NCBI RefSeq assembly: GCF_014218805.1
Contig: NZ_JACJUV010000001.1
Coordinates: forward strand, 1,054,001 to 1,118,000
Direction of reading: 5' to 3'
Source of the DNA: Teredinibacter franksiae
GTDB lineage: Bacteria > Pseudomonadota > Gammaproteobacteria > Pseudomonadales > Cellvibrionaceae
Length of the DNA: 64,000 nt
Below the pieces are notes generated by a model. It worked only from the letters and a program-made list of their open reading frames with translations, had not been told where the DNA came from and ran no database searches. The position numbers and the translations under genes are program-made. This document shows, piece after piece, positions 17,843-27,418 of the stretch (position 1 is its first letter; the number at the start of each line of letters is the position of its first letter).

Positions 17843-19963
17843 TTAGCGTATGCCGCCACCAAACGGGGGTAATGAATCCAAAAGCGCGCGACCATAACGC
17901 TTGGTGAGCAGGCGCTTATCGAGAATTGATATTTTCCCTATATCGGTTTCGGTTCGAAGCAGTCGACCGCAAGCCTGCACTAAACGTACAGCCGCATCAG
18001 GAACGGTAATCTGCATAAAGGCATTACCACCACTGTTTTCTATCCATTCGGCTAATGCCGCTTCTATTGGGTCGTCTGGAACAGCAAAAGGTATTTTAGC
18101 AATAATGACATGGGTACAATAATTTCCAGGTAGATCTATTCCCTCAGCAAAACTCGCCAACCCAAAAAGTACGCTCCCCTCGCCAGCATCAATGCGGTGT
18201 TTATGTTTGCGTACCAACGCCTGCTTACTTTCTACGCCTTGCATTAACACCAGCTTACGAATATCTCGTGAAAGATCTTCATAAACATCCAGCATCTGCT
18301 TGCGAGACGAAAATAAAACAAGTGTGCCTGAATGCTCGTCGATAATCTTAGGTAGTAACTCAATCACACTGTCAGTATGGGCCAGAGCATTATTGGCCTC
18401 CAAAGCGCCTTCCGGAATTAAAAGCTGTGCATTTTTCGTGTAATCAAAAGGGCTGGGCACAACGCTATAAATATATTCATCTTTGGTGCCGGCTCGAATT
18501 TTAAAACGATCAAACGAATTAAGTGCTGTAAGCGTTGCCGATGTCACCACCGCACCAAAGCAGCGCGACCAAAGATCTTTTTCCAGTGCGCGGGAGGCCA
18601 ATATTGGGCTGGATACAATTTCAAAATCACTGAGATCATTAAACTCAAGTAGCGTTATCCAACGCGCATACGGAAAAGCCTTATTCACCGAGGTATCAGC
18701 ATAACTACTCCACAAAGCCAGGTTAGCTTCTGCTCGCGACAACCAGGAGCCTAATACCGGTAGTACATTTTCTATATCTACCCGTGGCACCGTAGGATAA
18801 TCCTCGTCGACCAGCGCATTAACTTCTTTGTTGAGTTTTTCTAACAGCAGCACCAAGTCGGTAAAGGCATCCTGTAACAGCGACGCTAATTCTTCCAGCT
18901 CTGCCGGCACCACCCCCTCTGGGAATCTCAAACGCGGCGTATATTGGTCGCGGTCAACCTCCTGAGTAAGCACCTGAATTAAATACAAATTTGTTTCGAG
19001 AATTGTACGTGTTTTTTTAAGTGTTGCCTCCATGGGCTGAGACAACTGGGTAAAGTAGGTTGCATCTTGCAAAGGTGCAATAATGCTGGGCCACTGCCCC
19101 TCACCCTGCCCTAACCAACGGATAGTACTGCGATACCGGGTATTAGCCGAAAAGTGATTGAGCGCCTTATCGGGCAGATGGTGACCTTCATCAAAAATAT
19201 AAATCGTATCTTCCGGCGCCGATAATATGACCCCTCCCCCTAGGGCCAAATCCGCTAACACAAGGTCGTGGTTTGCAACAATACAGTCGGCCTCATCTAG
19301 CTCGTCCCGCGCGTTAAAGAACGCACAATTTCGAACAAAGCTACATTTACGCCCGGTGCATTGGCGATGATCCGTTGTTACTTTTTGCCAGCTACCCTGC
19401 TCAATTTCATCGTCCCAATTATCGCGATCTCCATCCCATTTGCCATGAGAAAGGCGTTCCATCATCGACGTGTAGAGTTTCTTTTCTGCAGGCGAAACAC
19501 CACTCTGCTCATCTTCGTAGAGCGGAATAAACTGAACATCTTCCTCTGTGGAAAGAATGCGGTCGAGCTTGGCGAGACACAAATAGCGCCCGCGCCCCTT
19601 CGCTAGACGAAACTGAAAATCCAGCTTGCTATAGCGGATAAGTTCCGGCAGGTCTTTTAAAACCACCTGCTCCTGCAGGGCAACCGTGGCCGTAGCCAGC
19701 ACCAATTTTTTATCCCACATTTTTGCCAGTGGCAGTGCCGCGAGCAAATAGGCTACCGTTTTACCCGTACCGGTGCCCGCCTCCACAACACACACATGGT
19801 TATTGGAACTTCGCTCTTGGCGTTCGTTAATTTCAATATTGCCGAGCGTACGGGCAATCTCCGCAATCATTAACTTTTGCCCGTAACGAGGCTTAAGTTC
19901 TTTGGCGGCGAGAAATTGGCTATAAGCGTTTTGAATAGTTTCCCGAGTATGGTCGTCGAGCAC
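17843..19963 (-). CDS. dinG: ATP-dependent DNA helicase DinG
   Basis: 5'-3' superfamily 2 (XPD-like) iron-sulfur helicase that unwinds R-loops and D-loops and helps resolve replication-transcription conflicts. The 706 residues include Walker A EAGTGTGKT at 61-69, the four Fe-S cysteines C129, C202, C207 and C213, the DEGH box at 258-261, and C-terminal motifs such as VQACGRLLRTETD. E. coli DinG has 716 residues. The GTG start overlaps the stop of the upstream acyltransferase gene by one base (TAGTG), so the two are translationally coupled. No LexA box was identified directly upstream because the promoter lies before the acyltransferase gene. Confidence 0.95.
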   Translation of the reverse strand: MLDDHTRETIQNAYSQFLAAKELKPRYGQKLMIAEIARTLGNIEINERQERSSNNHVCVVEAGTGTGKTVAYLLAALPLAKMWDKKLVLATATVALQEQVVLKDLPELIRYSKLDFQFRLAKGRGRYLCLAKLDRILSTEEDVQFIPLYEDEQSGVSPAEKKLYTSMMERLSHGKWDGDRDNWDDEIEQGSWQKVTTDHRQCTGRKCSFVRNCAFFNARDELDEADCIVANHDLVLADLALGGGVILSAPEDTIYIFDEGHHLPDKALNHFSANTRYRSTIRWLGQGEGQWPSIIAPLQDATYFTQLSQPMEATLKKTRTILETNLYLIQVLTQEVDRDQYTPRLRFPEGVVPAELEELASLLQDAFTDLVLLLEKLNKEVNALVDEDYPTVPRVDIENVLPVLGSWLSRAEANLALWSSYADTSVNKAFPYARWITLLEFNDLSDFEIVSSPILASRALEKDLWSRCFGAVVTSATLTALNSFDRFKIRAGTKDEYIYSVVPSPFDYTKNAQLLIPEGALEANNALAHTDSVIELLPKIIDEHSGTLVLFSSRKQMLDVYEDLSRDIRKLVLMQGVESKQALVRKHKHRIDAGEGSVLFGLASFAEGIDLPGNYCTHVIIAKIPFAVPDDPIEAALAEWIENSGGNAFMQITVPDAAVRLVQACGRLLRTETDIGKISILDKRLLTKRYGRALLDSLPPFGGGIR

Positions 19964-21114
19964 TACTTTTCCCCAAGCCGTCGGTATACCGGGTTAGCAT
20001 AACTTTCGAGCAATATTTTTTTCTGGCCGACGTTACAGGTGGCGATACGCTCTTTAAACTCGTCGCGCTCCTGCTGCCACTCACCGGATTGAAACTCAGC
20101 TTGGTTTTCACCCACTTTCACATCAGGCTTTCGATTTTCAAGTAACTCGTAGGCAATACAATTGGAAGGGTGTAATACGTAATTAGCTTGCACCTGACGA
20201 TCGATCTCTTCTGCCACCTGGAAAGCGTCTTCATATTCGTCGGTGAGTGGCGATCCAAATGCAATGTGTACCGCACGCTTGCGGCCAACAATTCCGCGGG
20301 CAATACTCTGTACATCCTCATGTTCATCTTTGGTGTAGGCGCCATGCACTTGCTTCTGGTGAAGCTCACGGGCTTTATCCAAATCGCAAGGGTCGAGCCC
20401 GTACGAAATACTCACAGGAACAATACTGGCCTCACGAATATAGTCAGCCAACGACATTTCCTTACCTTTACTCATCGCCAACATATTGATCAGCGCCGGG
20501 TTAGTAAAGTCCATTCCATCTTTGGCCCGCCCTTCTCGCTGTGCAATCCAGACATTTTCACGATCGTTCACTACAGAGTGGTGAATGTAGCGAGACAACT
20601 TTACCGCCGCCTGAAATTTTTCTTTTCGCGAGGATAACGCTCGGCGCACAATAAAGCATTTGTTTAAGCGCATTAGGTCCGATGCGAAGGGCTTGGTGAG
20701 GAGGTTATCCCCAATGGCAACCCGCAGCGTTGAAAACCCATTATGATACAACCCCCAATTGACAAACGCTGGGTCCATAGCAATATCACGGTGATTGCTG
20801 ATAAATAGGTACGGGGTTTTCTTATCCAGCTTATCGAGGCCTGAATAGGTCAGTTGATCGACTGTCTTTTCGAGCGTTTTCGCTAGATATGTCTCGATCA
20901 GCGCTTGAAAGTCCGCAACACTGTTGACCTTTGCCAGTTCAGTTGAGACACGCTTACGCACCACGGAGCGAAACAGCTTTCGCGCAAAACCGAGCCCGCT
21001 GGGCAATTTCAGTTTTGCCACGGTATCGAGAAACTCACCATCCGCCAGTAATCTGTCCAGTGTGGGTCGAACTTCATCATCGTTATAGGGGCGAATATCT
21101 TCAAAATCTGACAT
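19963..21114 (-). CDS. Glycerolipid-type (1-acyl-glycerol-3-phosphate family) acyltransferase
   Basis: 383-residue member of the lysophospholipid acyltransferase superfamily. A motif FISNHRDIAMD near the middle resembles the HX4D catalytic box, although His and the final Asp are one residue further apart than usual (the Asp directly after HR is an alternative). The conserved IAQREGRAKDG follows and matches the glycerophosphate-binding block (EGT/S-like). No clear signal peptide or long transmembrane segment is visible, so the protein is probably peripheral. ATG 21114 (MSDFEDIRPY) is preferred over the open-frame start at 21156. It is coupled to dinG by a one-base overlap. Substrate unknown. 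Confidence 0.78.
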   Translation of the reverse strand: MSDFEDIRPYNDDEVRPTLDRLLADGEFLDTVAKLKLPSGLGFARKLFRSVVRKRVSTELAKVNSVADFQALIETYLAKTLEKTVDQLTYSGLDKLDKKTPYLFISNHRDIAMDPAFVNWGLYHNGFSTLRVAIGDNLLTKPFASDLMRLNKCFIVRRALSSRKEKFQAAVKLSRYIHHSVVNDRENVWIAQREGRAKDGMDFTNPALINMLAMSKGKEMSLADYIREASIVPVSISYGLDPCDLDKARELHQKQVHGAYTKDEHEDVQSIARGIVGRKRAVHIAFGSPLTDEYEDAFQVAEEIDRQVQANYVLHPSNCIAYELLENRKPDVKVGENQAEFQSGEWQQERDEFKERIATCNVGQKKILLESYANPVYRRLGEK

Positions 21115-21304
21115 GCAGGGAACTCTCATTTTTAAATTATTACCGGGTGCATCCAATCATCCGGCTGGATCTATTCCATCAATTATACCGTTTTGCTTGC
21201 CGCTGATCATGGGTAAATTGCCACACACCGTTCGACGCAAGCGCTTTGTGGTAGCTGTGATAAACTTTGTTCAGGCTTTGTAAAAATAATTCGCCGGTAC
21301 CCAG

Positions 21305-22600
21305 ATGAAAATACTTGTAGTAGAAGACAGTCCAACGCTCCGACACGCTACAAGCACCTATATACGTAAAGCTGGCCACGAACCCATTATCGCCACCTGT
21401 GGAGAGGAGGCCTTACAGGTCGTGGACGGCAACCCCGTCGATATGATTATCATGGATGTTGAAATGCCCGGTCTGGATGGCTTCGAAACAACACGCCTTA
21501 TTCGCGAGTGGCTGGGCGACCACTGGATTCCCATTATTTTTGTTACCGCCCACAGCCATGAGGATAGCCTACTCAAAGGCATTGAGGCCGGTGGTGATGA
21601 CTACCTAATCAAGCCCGTAAGCTCGGTTATCCTTACCGCCAAAATAGGTGCCATGGAACGCATTGTCACCATGCGTGACCAACTCCACGAAGCCAATAAA
21701 GAACTGAAACGCCTGAGCGAAAAAGACGGCCTAACTAACCTCTACAACCGCCGCACCTTCGATACCCGCGCCAGAGACTACTGGAAAATGGCGACTCGCA
21801 CCCAGGAGCCGGTGGCGATTTTGGTGCTAGATGTCGACCACTTTAAGCTCTATAACGACGAATACGGACATCAAGCGGGCGATGAGTGCCTGCGGCTGAT
21901 TGCCACCGCTTTAAGGCATTGCCTGAATCGTCCTGGCGATATAGTTGCTCGCTACGGTGGCGAGGAGTTTATTGCACTACTCCCCAACACCCCAGAAAAA
22001 GGGGCCATGCATGTAGCCGAGCACATTCGCAAAACCATTGAAGCGCTGCATATCAAACACCGTGCGTCCAAAAGCAGCGACAGGGTAACAGTCAGTATTG
22101 GCGTGTCATTATCCGCCTTCACTACGGGCACCAGCTTAAGCAACCAAATCCAGCTGGCTGACAAAGCCCTCTACAAATCCAAGCGCGCCGGTCGCAATCG
22201 CGTTACGTTACACAACTACGCCCCCAACACCAGCGTACTGGTAGTGGACGATGATGCCACCAGCCTCGCCGTCATCAGCAAAGTCCTCAAGGGCCACTGT
22301 GCGCTGGTAAGCACACAAAATGGTGAAGACTGCTTGCGCCTAGCGAGGGAAATACAGCCAGACGTGATACTCCTAGACGTGTACTTACCCGGCGTAAACG
22401 GTTATGAAATTTGCCAACTTTTAAAAGATGACGACATAACAGCGGACATACCGGTAATACTGATTTCGGTGTGCGAGGAAGAAGAACTGCACCATTTCGG
22501 GCGCCAGGTAAAAGCCAATGCCTGCTTGCAAAAACCGTTAGACAGACACCTGCTAGTGGCAAAAATTCGTCAGTACTTACTGCCCGCAAGCACCAAATAA
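21305..22600 (+). CDS. Response regulator diguanylate cyclase, REC-GGDEF-REC
   Basis: 431-residue signalling protein. Receiver domain 1 spans about 1-120 (phosphoacceptor D51 in MDVEMPG). A coiled-coil linker HEANKELKRLSEKDGL leads into a GGDEF domain at about 137-300 with an intact active site GGEEF at 218-222 and an inhibitory I-site RPGD at 209-212. A second receiver at about 309-428 has D358 in LDVYLPG. It should make cyclic di-GMP from GTP and be subject to product inhibition. PleD and WspR place receivers only before GGDEF, so the C-terminal receiver is unusual. No sensor kinase is adjacent. A strong terminator follows. Confidence 0.9.
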   Translation: MKILVVEDSPTLRHATSTYIRKAGHEPIIATCGEEALQVVDGNPVDMIIMDVEMPGLDGFETTRLIREWLGDHWIPIIFVTAHSHEDSLLKGIEAGGDDYLIKPVSSVILTAKIGAMERIVTMRDQLHEANKELKRLSEKDGLTNLYNRRTFDTRARDYWKMATRTQEPVAILVLDVDHFKLYNDEYGHQAGDECLRLIATALRHCLNRPGDIVARYGGEEFIALLPNTPEKGAMHVAEHIRKTIEALHIKHRASKSSDRVTVSIGVSLSAFTTGTSLSNQIQLADKALYKSKRAGRNRVTLHNYAPNTSVLVVDDDATSLAVISKVLKGHCALVSTQNGEDCLRLAREIQPDVILLDVYLPGVNGYEICQLLKDDDITADIPVILISVCEEEELHHFGRQVKANACLQKPLDRHLLVAKIRQYLLPASTK

Positions 22601-22616
22601 CCTTTTCAGTAGACAC

Positions 22617-22648
22617 AAAAAAGCCGCCTCAAGCAGGCGGCTTTTTTA
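22617..22648 (+). terminator. Intrinsic terminator after the GGDEF response regulator
   Basis: GCCGCCT-CAAGC-AGGCGGC forms a perfect 7-bp GC-rich stem with a 5-nt loop, flanked by AAAA on the left and TTTTTT on the right. It lies 22 bp after the stop codon. The A-tract on the left could also let it serve the minus-strand EF-hand gene's downstream side. Confidence 0.88.
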
Positions 22649-22683
22649 TTACTTTAACGTGCGGCTAATTTAGCTGAAAGAAC

Positions 22684-23190
22684 TTAATCTAGCTCTGTAC
22701 GAATGCAAACCCAAAACAGACAATGTACATTTTCTTCTGGGCTTTTTAGCTCTTTCGACAAATTCACCTTTTTCTCTGGCGGTGCACTGGTGATTTCGTC
22801 CGTGCTGATATTACCATCGCCGTTATGGTCGAAGCGCTCAAAACTACCTAAATAAGAGCAATACTCATCGCCAGAAAGGTTGCCGTCCTGATCCAGATCG
22901 AGTTTGTTAAAGCGCGCTTTCAGTAGCATTTCTCGTTTGGCTACATCCAGCTTAAAATACTCCTCAAAAGAAACACCTCCATCGGAGTTGTCATCCATAC
23001 GCGAATAAATCTGCTTACGCTTATCTGAAATCTCATCAACGGTGATCAAATTGTCGCCGTTTCCATCATATTTGGCTAACAACCACAGATCATCTGCACT
23101 GGATTCTGGTTGCGCCACTACATTCCCTGAAAGTATACAGCCTGCAAGCACCGCTCCTGCCAGCCCGCGGAAAACGTTAAGGCCTGTCAT
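22684..23190 (-). CDS. Secreted EF-hand calcium-binding protein
   Basis: 168 residues with an N-terminal export signal and four canonical 12-residue EF-hand loops at 42-53 (DGNGDNLITVDE), 66-77 (DDNSDGGVSFEE), 98-109 (DLDQDGNLSGDE) and 121-132 (DHNGDGNISTDE). The signal may be cleaved after NVVA; LAGC at about 15-18 is a possible lipobox, so lipoprotein attachment is an alternative. ATG 23190 is preferred because GAGG sits eight bases upstream; a GTG three codons earlier is in frame. The family is known as calmodulin-like periplasmic proteins; the partner and role are unknown. Confidence 0.82.
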   Translation of the reverse strand: MTGLNVFRGLAGAVLAGCILSGNVVAQPESSADDLWLLAKYDGNGDNLITVDEISDKRKQIYSRMDDNSDGGVSFEEYFKLDVAKREMLLKARFNKLDLDQDGNLSGDEYCSYLGSFERFDHNGDGNISTDEITSAPPEKKVNLSKELKSPEENVHCLFWVCIRTELD

Positions 23191-23606
23191 TACTTCCACC
23201 TCTTTAATTTAGTTTTTTTATTTGTTATAGCGTTTTGGCAACAATATGTTACCGGAGTTCACCCTCCTTGTGCACGACCTCCCATTAACAGCCTTTTCGC
23301 ACACCTACTCTATACGCGCGCGCAGGCCCATGATAATTACAGCAGTCACTTGCCAACCTTTCCTAATTAACAGTGTAATCCTGTTAACTCGATCACCCTA
23401 CCAACAAGTTCACACTTTTGGCTGATCTATCACCCCGAAGTATGCCTAATAAACAAACAAACGGGAAGTTCTGATTATAAGTCAGTTTAAAATACCCGCT
23501 CTTTACCCATATCAAGAATTCAATCACGCCATAAAACCAAATAGTTATAAGCTTCGTCACTCTCCAAACCCAGAAAACAACACTAAAGCACTAGATCTTA
23601 CGCTAA
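23191..23606. other. 416-bp intergenic region between pyrB and the EF-hand gene
   Basis: No open reading frame, RNA gene or convincing hairpin terminator was recognised. The part from about 23440 to 23600 is AT-rich. It must hold the promoter of the EF-hand gene and the end of the pyrB transcript. Confidence 0.6.
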
Positions 23607-24623
23607 CTACTCATTGGCTCTTCTGTGATACCAGTTCACATCCCGAGAATGTGAATCGACTTGGTCTACCACGTCTAGAATCATCGCGAATAACGCCATT
23701 CTCACCAGCACACCGTTGTCTGCTTGACGAAAAATGGCCAAGTTGGGGTTCTGGTTAAGGTCGTTGTCGAGCTCGTTCGCATCGGAGCGCGAGTCGCGTG
23801 GTAATGGGTGCATAATCACGGTATTGGGTTGGCAGTATTTCGTGTAAATGGCTTGATTCAAGCGGAACCGTCCTCGATACAAGTCAGCTTCTTCCTTAGA
23901 TGAGAAACGCTCTTCCTGAATACGGGTTGAGTAAACGATATCGACCTGACTGATACTCTGGTTAAGTTCGGACGACACCGTGACCCTATGGCCGGCCGAG
24001 CGTAAATTTTCAACATAACTTTCTGGCATAGCCAACTCGCCCGGCGACACCAAAACAACGTCCAAGCACTCATAGAGAGCCAGTAAGCGACTCAGGGAGT
24101 GTACGGTTCGACCGTGCTTTAGATCACCGATCATGGCGATTCGCAACCTGTCCATGCTACCGCCCTTAGCCTTCACCTCTTTCTGAATAGTGTACAGGTC
24201 GAGTAACGCCTGGCTAGGATGCTCATTCGCGCCGTCACCACCATTAACCACCGGAACACGACTAGCGGAAGCGAACTCGGCTACAGAACCGGCTTCCGGA
24301 TGACGCATGCAAATAACGTCGCTGTACCCGGAGAGCACTCTCGCGGTATCGTACAAAGATTCACCCTTGGCGATTGCCGAGCTTTTAAAGCCCGTGGTCT
24401 CACGCACTTCACCGCCCAGCAGGTTAAAGGCACAGCCAAAACTCACGCGAGTACGCGTGCTGGGCTCAAAAAACATATTACCGAGAATCGCACCCTCCAA
24501 AACACGCGTAACACGCTTGCGCAGCGCATAGGGTTCCATACTGTCGGCAACCTTAAAAATTTGTTCAATATCTTCGCGGGAGAATTGTTCAACAGAAAGG
24601 ACGTGGGAACCAGCAAATCTCAC
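23607..24623 (-). CDS. pyrB: Aspartate carbamoyltransferase catalytic subunit
   Basis: Condenses carbamoyl phosphate with aspartate, the committed step of pyrimidine synthesis. The 338-residue protein has the carbamoyl-phosphate-binding FFEPSTRTRVSF and the HPSQALLDLYT signature, plus the aspartate loop MHPLPRDSR. The GTG start at 24623 has GAGG eight bases upstream. No pyrI regulatory gene or pyrC-like partner is adjacent. It is longer than E. coli PyrB (311 residues) and looks complete at both ends. Confidence 0.94.
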   Translation of the reverse strand: MRFAGSHVLSVEQFSREDIEQIFKVADSMEPYALRKRVTRVLEGAILGNMFFEPSTRTRVSFGCAFNLLGGEVRETTGFKSSAIAKGESLYDTARVLSGYSDVICMRHPEAGSVAEFASASRVPVVNGGDGANEHPSQALLDLYTIQKEVKAKGGSMDRLRIAMIGDLKHGRTVHSLSRLLALYECLDVVLVSPGELAMPESYVENLRSAGHRVTVSSELNQSISQVDIVYSTRIQEERFSSKEEADLYRGRFRLNQAIYTKYCQPNTVIMHPLPRDSRSDANELDNDLNQNPNLAIFRQADNGVLVRMALFAMILDVVDQVDSHSRDVNWYHRRANE

Positions 24624-25052
24624 AGGCTGAACCTCTTATTAGGATAAAATAGGACGACTTTAGTTGGCCAACATTCTACTGCCGTGAGCAGCCCAGCCCA
24701 AGCGATAAGATCAATCAGAAGCCGTTTACACAAATAGACTCACCTTAAAACCCGCTGTCTTAACGGCGGTTAAACGGGTTAAATGAGTAAAAAACGCCAC
24801 AACCGCCCTAAAAGCCCTACCTACACAGCGGAAACACATAACCTCACTATTTAGCGGGTCCACGTATCTATAGAGGTTAAGCCATCCGTTTTCGGGGAAA
24901 TATCGAAAAACAGCCGGTAGGGCACCACTATTAATTCCAGCAAGCCTGGGCTAATCCCGCGTCCAAACTCTACAAATGGCTTAAAAAAGACTAAGCTTTA
25001 TGAATAGTTATACGCTTTTTCCACGATCTCACACCAAGGCAGGAACGAACCG
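24624..25052. other. 429-bp intergenic region between pyrB and the DUF2971 gene
   Basis: No gene is supported. At about 24746-24782 there is a nested inverted-repeat structure: an outer pair TTAAAACCCG/CGGGTTAA around an inner TTAAC-GGCG-GTTAA dyad. It could be an operator for either divergent gene or a transcription attenuator for pyrB. AGGA at 25041-25044 is the ribosome-binding site of the rightward gene. Confidence 0.5.
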
Positions 25053-25943
25053 GTGGCAAACCAGCCAGAAAAACTGTTTAAATATTGTTCAACCAGTACT
25101 GCTGTGCAGATATTGGAAAGCAGAAAGCTGCGCTGGAGTTCACCCTCGGTGTTCAACGACCCACTGGAACTCAGCCACCTGACAGAGGCTAACTTTGATC
25201 GGGACGCACTGCTTCAAGCCACCATTAAGCTCGCCTCCTCTATGATTTTTTCTTCGAGCAACCCTAGAGGAGACACGCCCTTAATTAATGCTATAAAACG
25301 TTGGCGTGAAGAAGAGCGATTTGAAGACCCAGAAGAAGCCGAAACGGTACTGGGTGAGCTGTTGGCGAAAATGGTAGATCAACGCATGCTACTGGTGAAG
25401 CAATTTGTAGAAACTTGGCAGCAGTATAATAAGCAGACGAGAATATGCTGTTTTACGAGTAGGCCGGACAGTGTTGTCGCTTGGGACTTATTTGCCCAGG
25501 GTCACAGTGGTGTTTGCTTTCGCTTCGACGCCAGTGGAGATGCCAGTGCAGCTGATGCATCCGCGATCGAATACCGCAATCAACGCCCAGAACTCGTTGA
25601 CCTACGCATGCAAATCGATGCCATTCTATACAACCAACCCATGGATGATCACTTTGATTTCAGCCAGTTTTTACGGATAAAGCCGCCCAGCCGAAAGCTC
25701 GAAATGGAGTGGCGATGTTTTCGCCAATCACCGAACGTCGATATAGGTAGCGATTTCAGTCAATGGACAGACGACATCGAGTTCCAAGCTGAAGAATTGT
25801 CGGCCGTATGTTTTGGTATCGACATCAAAGACAAAGACAAAGAACACATTCAGCGTTTACTTAAAGACCAGTACACCAACGCACGCAGCTACCAAGCCAA
25901 TCTGGCTGCAGGTAAATACGACCTAGAGATTCAAAAACTTTGA
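25053..25943 (+). CDS. DUF2971 family protein
   Basis: 296-residue protein of unknown function. It has the DUF2971 pattern: an N-terminal LFKYCSTSTAVQILESRKLR and WSSPSVFNDPLE, then ICCFTSRPDSVVAWDLFAQG and VCFRFD, a region that recalls an ADP-ribosyl-transferase-like fold, although that relation is speculative. No signal peptide or membrane segment is visible. The start is GTG 25053 with AGGA eight bases upstream. Its last 13 bases overlap the convergent sbcB gene. No partner gene is adjacent. DUF2971 genes are often seen in accessory regions, yet here the flanks are core genes. Confidence 0.75.
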   Translation: MANQPEKLFKYCSTSTAVQILESRKLRWSSPSVFNDPLELSHLTEANFDRDALLQATIKLASSMIFSSSNPRGDTPLINAIKRWREEERFEDPEEAETVLGELLAKMVDQRMLLVKQFVETWQQYNKQTRICCFTSRPDSVVAWDLFAQGHSGVCFRFDASGDASAADASAIEYRNQRPELVDLRMQIDAILYNQPMDDHFDFSQFLRIKPPSRKLEMEWRCFRQSPNVDIGSDFSQWTDDIEFQAEELSAVCFGIDIKDKDKEHIQRLLKDQYTNARSYQANLAAGKYDLEIQKL

Positions 25944-27352
25944 AGCACCCCAGCTGCATATACTTCCAAATTACGCAGAATACCCTCCTCCTCACTTGAA
26001 ACATCGCCACTTCGCAGCTTGGCAATACAGTCCATAAACTCAACGTGAGACAAACAACCTTCACCCCCCTCCATTAACCTCTGCTGACAATGCTCCTGCC
26101 ACTCAGCTTGCTCGGCGGCATTAAGCGACTCAGGAAAGCTTCTAGCTTTATAACGCAGTAACATACGATTTAACCGCGGGTCATCAAATACAAACTGAGT
26201 ATTCGCCAACGTCTCTGCTGTTGCCTTGCGCAAAACCGCAGACTGTTTTTTATCGTCCTCTTTTAAAAAGCCACTATATAACTGCTGCTCTGGATCGGTG
26301 CGCGGCTCAAAATGATCCGCTAGGTAAAGTGAATTGAGCTTTTCGGTAATATCCTTAGCAAGCAATTGCTGCCAATGATGCTCGCAGGTTTGCTTGTTGA
26401 TTTTAAGGCGGGCCGCAGCGCGCTCATCAAGTAACTTGGGCGTTGCCAAAATTGGGCAACGATTTAAATGCACAAGCTTAAGAGGAATACGCGCAACGCC
26501 CTCGGGCAATTCGGCGGTCGCGGTAAAAACTCGCTCGCGAATAGCCTCCACACCCAAATTTAGAAGAGGCTGAGGGTCAACGCTCAGGTCATAGACCACC
26601 ACCGCATTTTTGTTGGTGGGGTGCATGGCGAGTGGCACTATCAACGCCGCACACCCATGATCGGCTGAAAACCGCGACGATATATGCAACAACGGTTTTT
26701 TATTTTTAACGTCGATCATCGCCGCCGCACGCTGCTTGCTCTTGTTAGACAACACATAACGATAAAGATCTGGCTGAGCGGCGCGTACCCGTTTTGCCAA
26801 CTCAATCGTCGCAGCTACATCGGAGTATGCATCGTGCGCTGATTGGTGCGCAATACCATTGGCAACAGTAAGGTTTTCTAGTTTAAAACTTGGTCGACCA
26901 TCAACCATTGGCCACTCTATTCCCTCCGGGCGTAAGGCATAGGTTAGGCGCACCATATCAATAATATCCCAACGAGAATTGCCATTGCGCCACTCCCGCT
27001 CATAGGGATCGTAAAAATTTCGGTAGAGCGTATAACGCGTAACCTCGTCGTCGAAGCGCAAAGAGTTGTAACCCACTACGCAGGTCGCTGGCTGGGCAAA
27101 CTCACGGTGAATTTTTTGGATAAACTCACGCTCGCGCAACCCTTCACTTTGCGCCTGCTGAGGTGTAATACCCGTTATTAGACAGGCCTGGGGCTGAGGC
27201 CAAATATCTTCGGGAGGGCGACAAAACAACACTAATGGGTCGCTTACAACATTTAGGTTTTCATCCGTGCGAACGCCGGCAAACTGACTCGGCCGGTCAA
27301 TGGCCGGACTGGCCCCCCAGGTTTCATAATCGTGCCAATAAAAAGTATTCAT
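25931..27352 (-). CDS. sbcB: Exodeoxyribonuclease I
   Basis: 3'-5' single-strand DNA exonuclease of the DnaQ superfamily, acting in recombination and mismatch repair. From ATG 27352 the protein has 473 residues (E. coli ExoI 475) and starts MNTFYWHDYETWG, where the DYE gives the catalytic Asp-Glu pair of motif I. NSLRFDDEVTRYTLYRNFYD and HDAYSDVAATIELAKRV supply motifs II and III. The open frame runs 55 codons further upstream, but that would cross the divergent carbonic anhydrase start and has no homology. It overlaps the end of the DUF2971 gene. Confidence 0.95.
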   Translation of the reverse strand: MNTFYWHDYETWGASPAIDRPSQFAGVRTDENLNVVSDPLVLFCRPPEDIWPQPQACLITGITPQQAQSEGLREREFIQKIHREFAQPATCVVGYNSLRFDDEVTRYTLYRNFYDPYEREWRNGNSRWDIIDMVRLTYALRPEGIEWPMVDGRPSFKLENLTVANGIAHQSAHDAYSDVAATIELAKRVRAAQPDLYRYVLSNKSKQRAAAMIDVKNKKPLLHISSRFSADHGCAALIVPLAMHPTNKNAVVVYDLSVDPQPLLNLGVEAIRERVFTATAELPEGVARIPLKLVHLNRCPILATPKLLDERAAARLKINKQTCEHHWQQLLAKDITEKLNSLYLADHFEPRTDPEQQLYSGFLKEDDKKQSAVLRKATAETLANTQFVFDDPRLNRMLLRYKARSFPESLNAAEQAEWQEHCQQRLMEGGEGCLSHVEFMDCIAKLRSGDVSSEEEGILRNLEVYAAGVLQSF

Positions 27353-27418
27353 AACTTTTCTGAAGTTGAGGTGATTAGGTATACTCTCACAAGCGATAAC
27401 TGTCGGTAATTTTGCACT

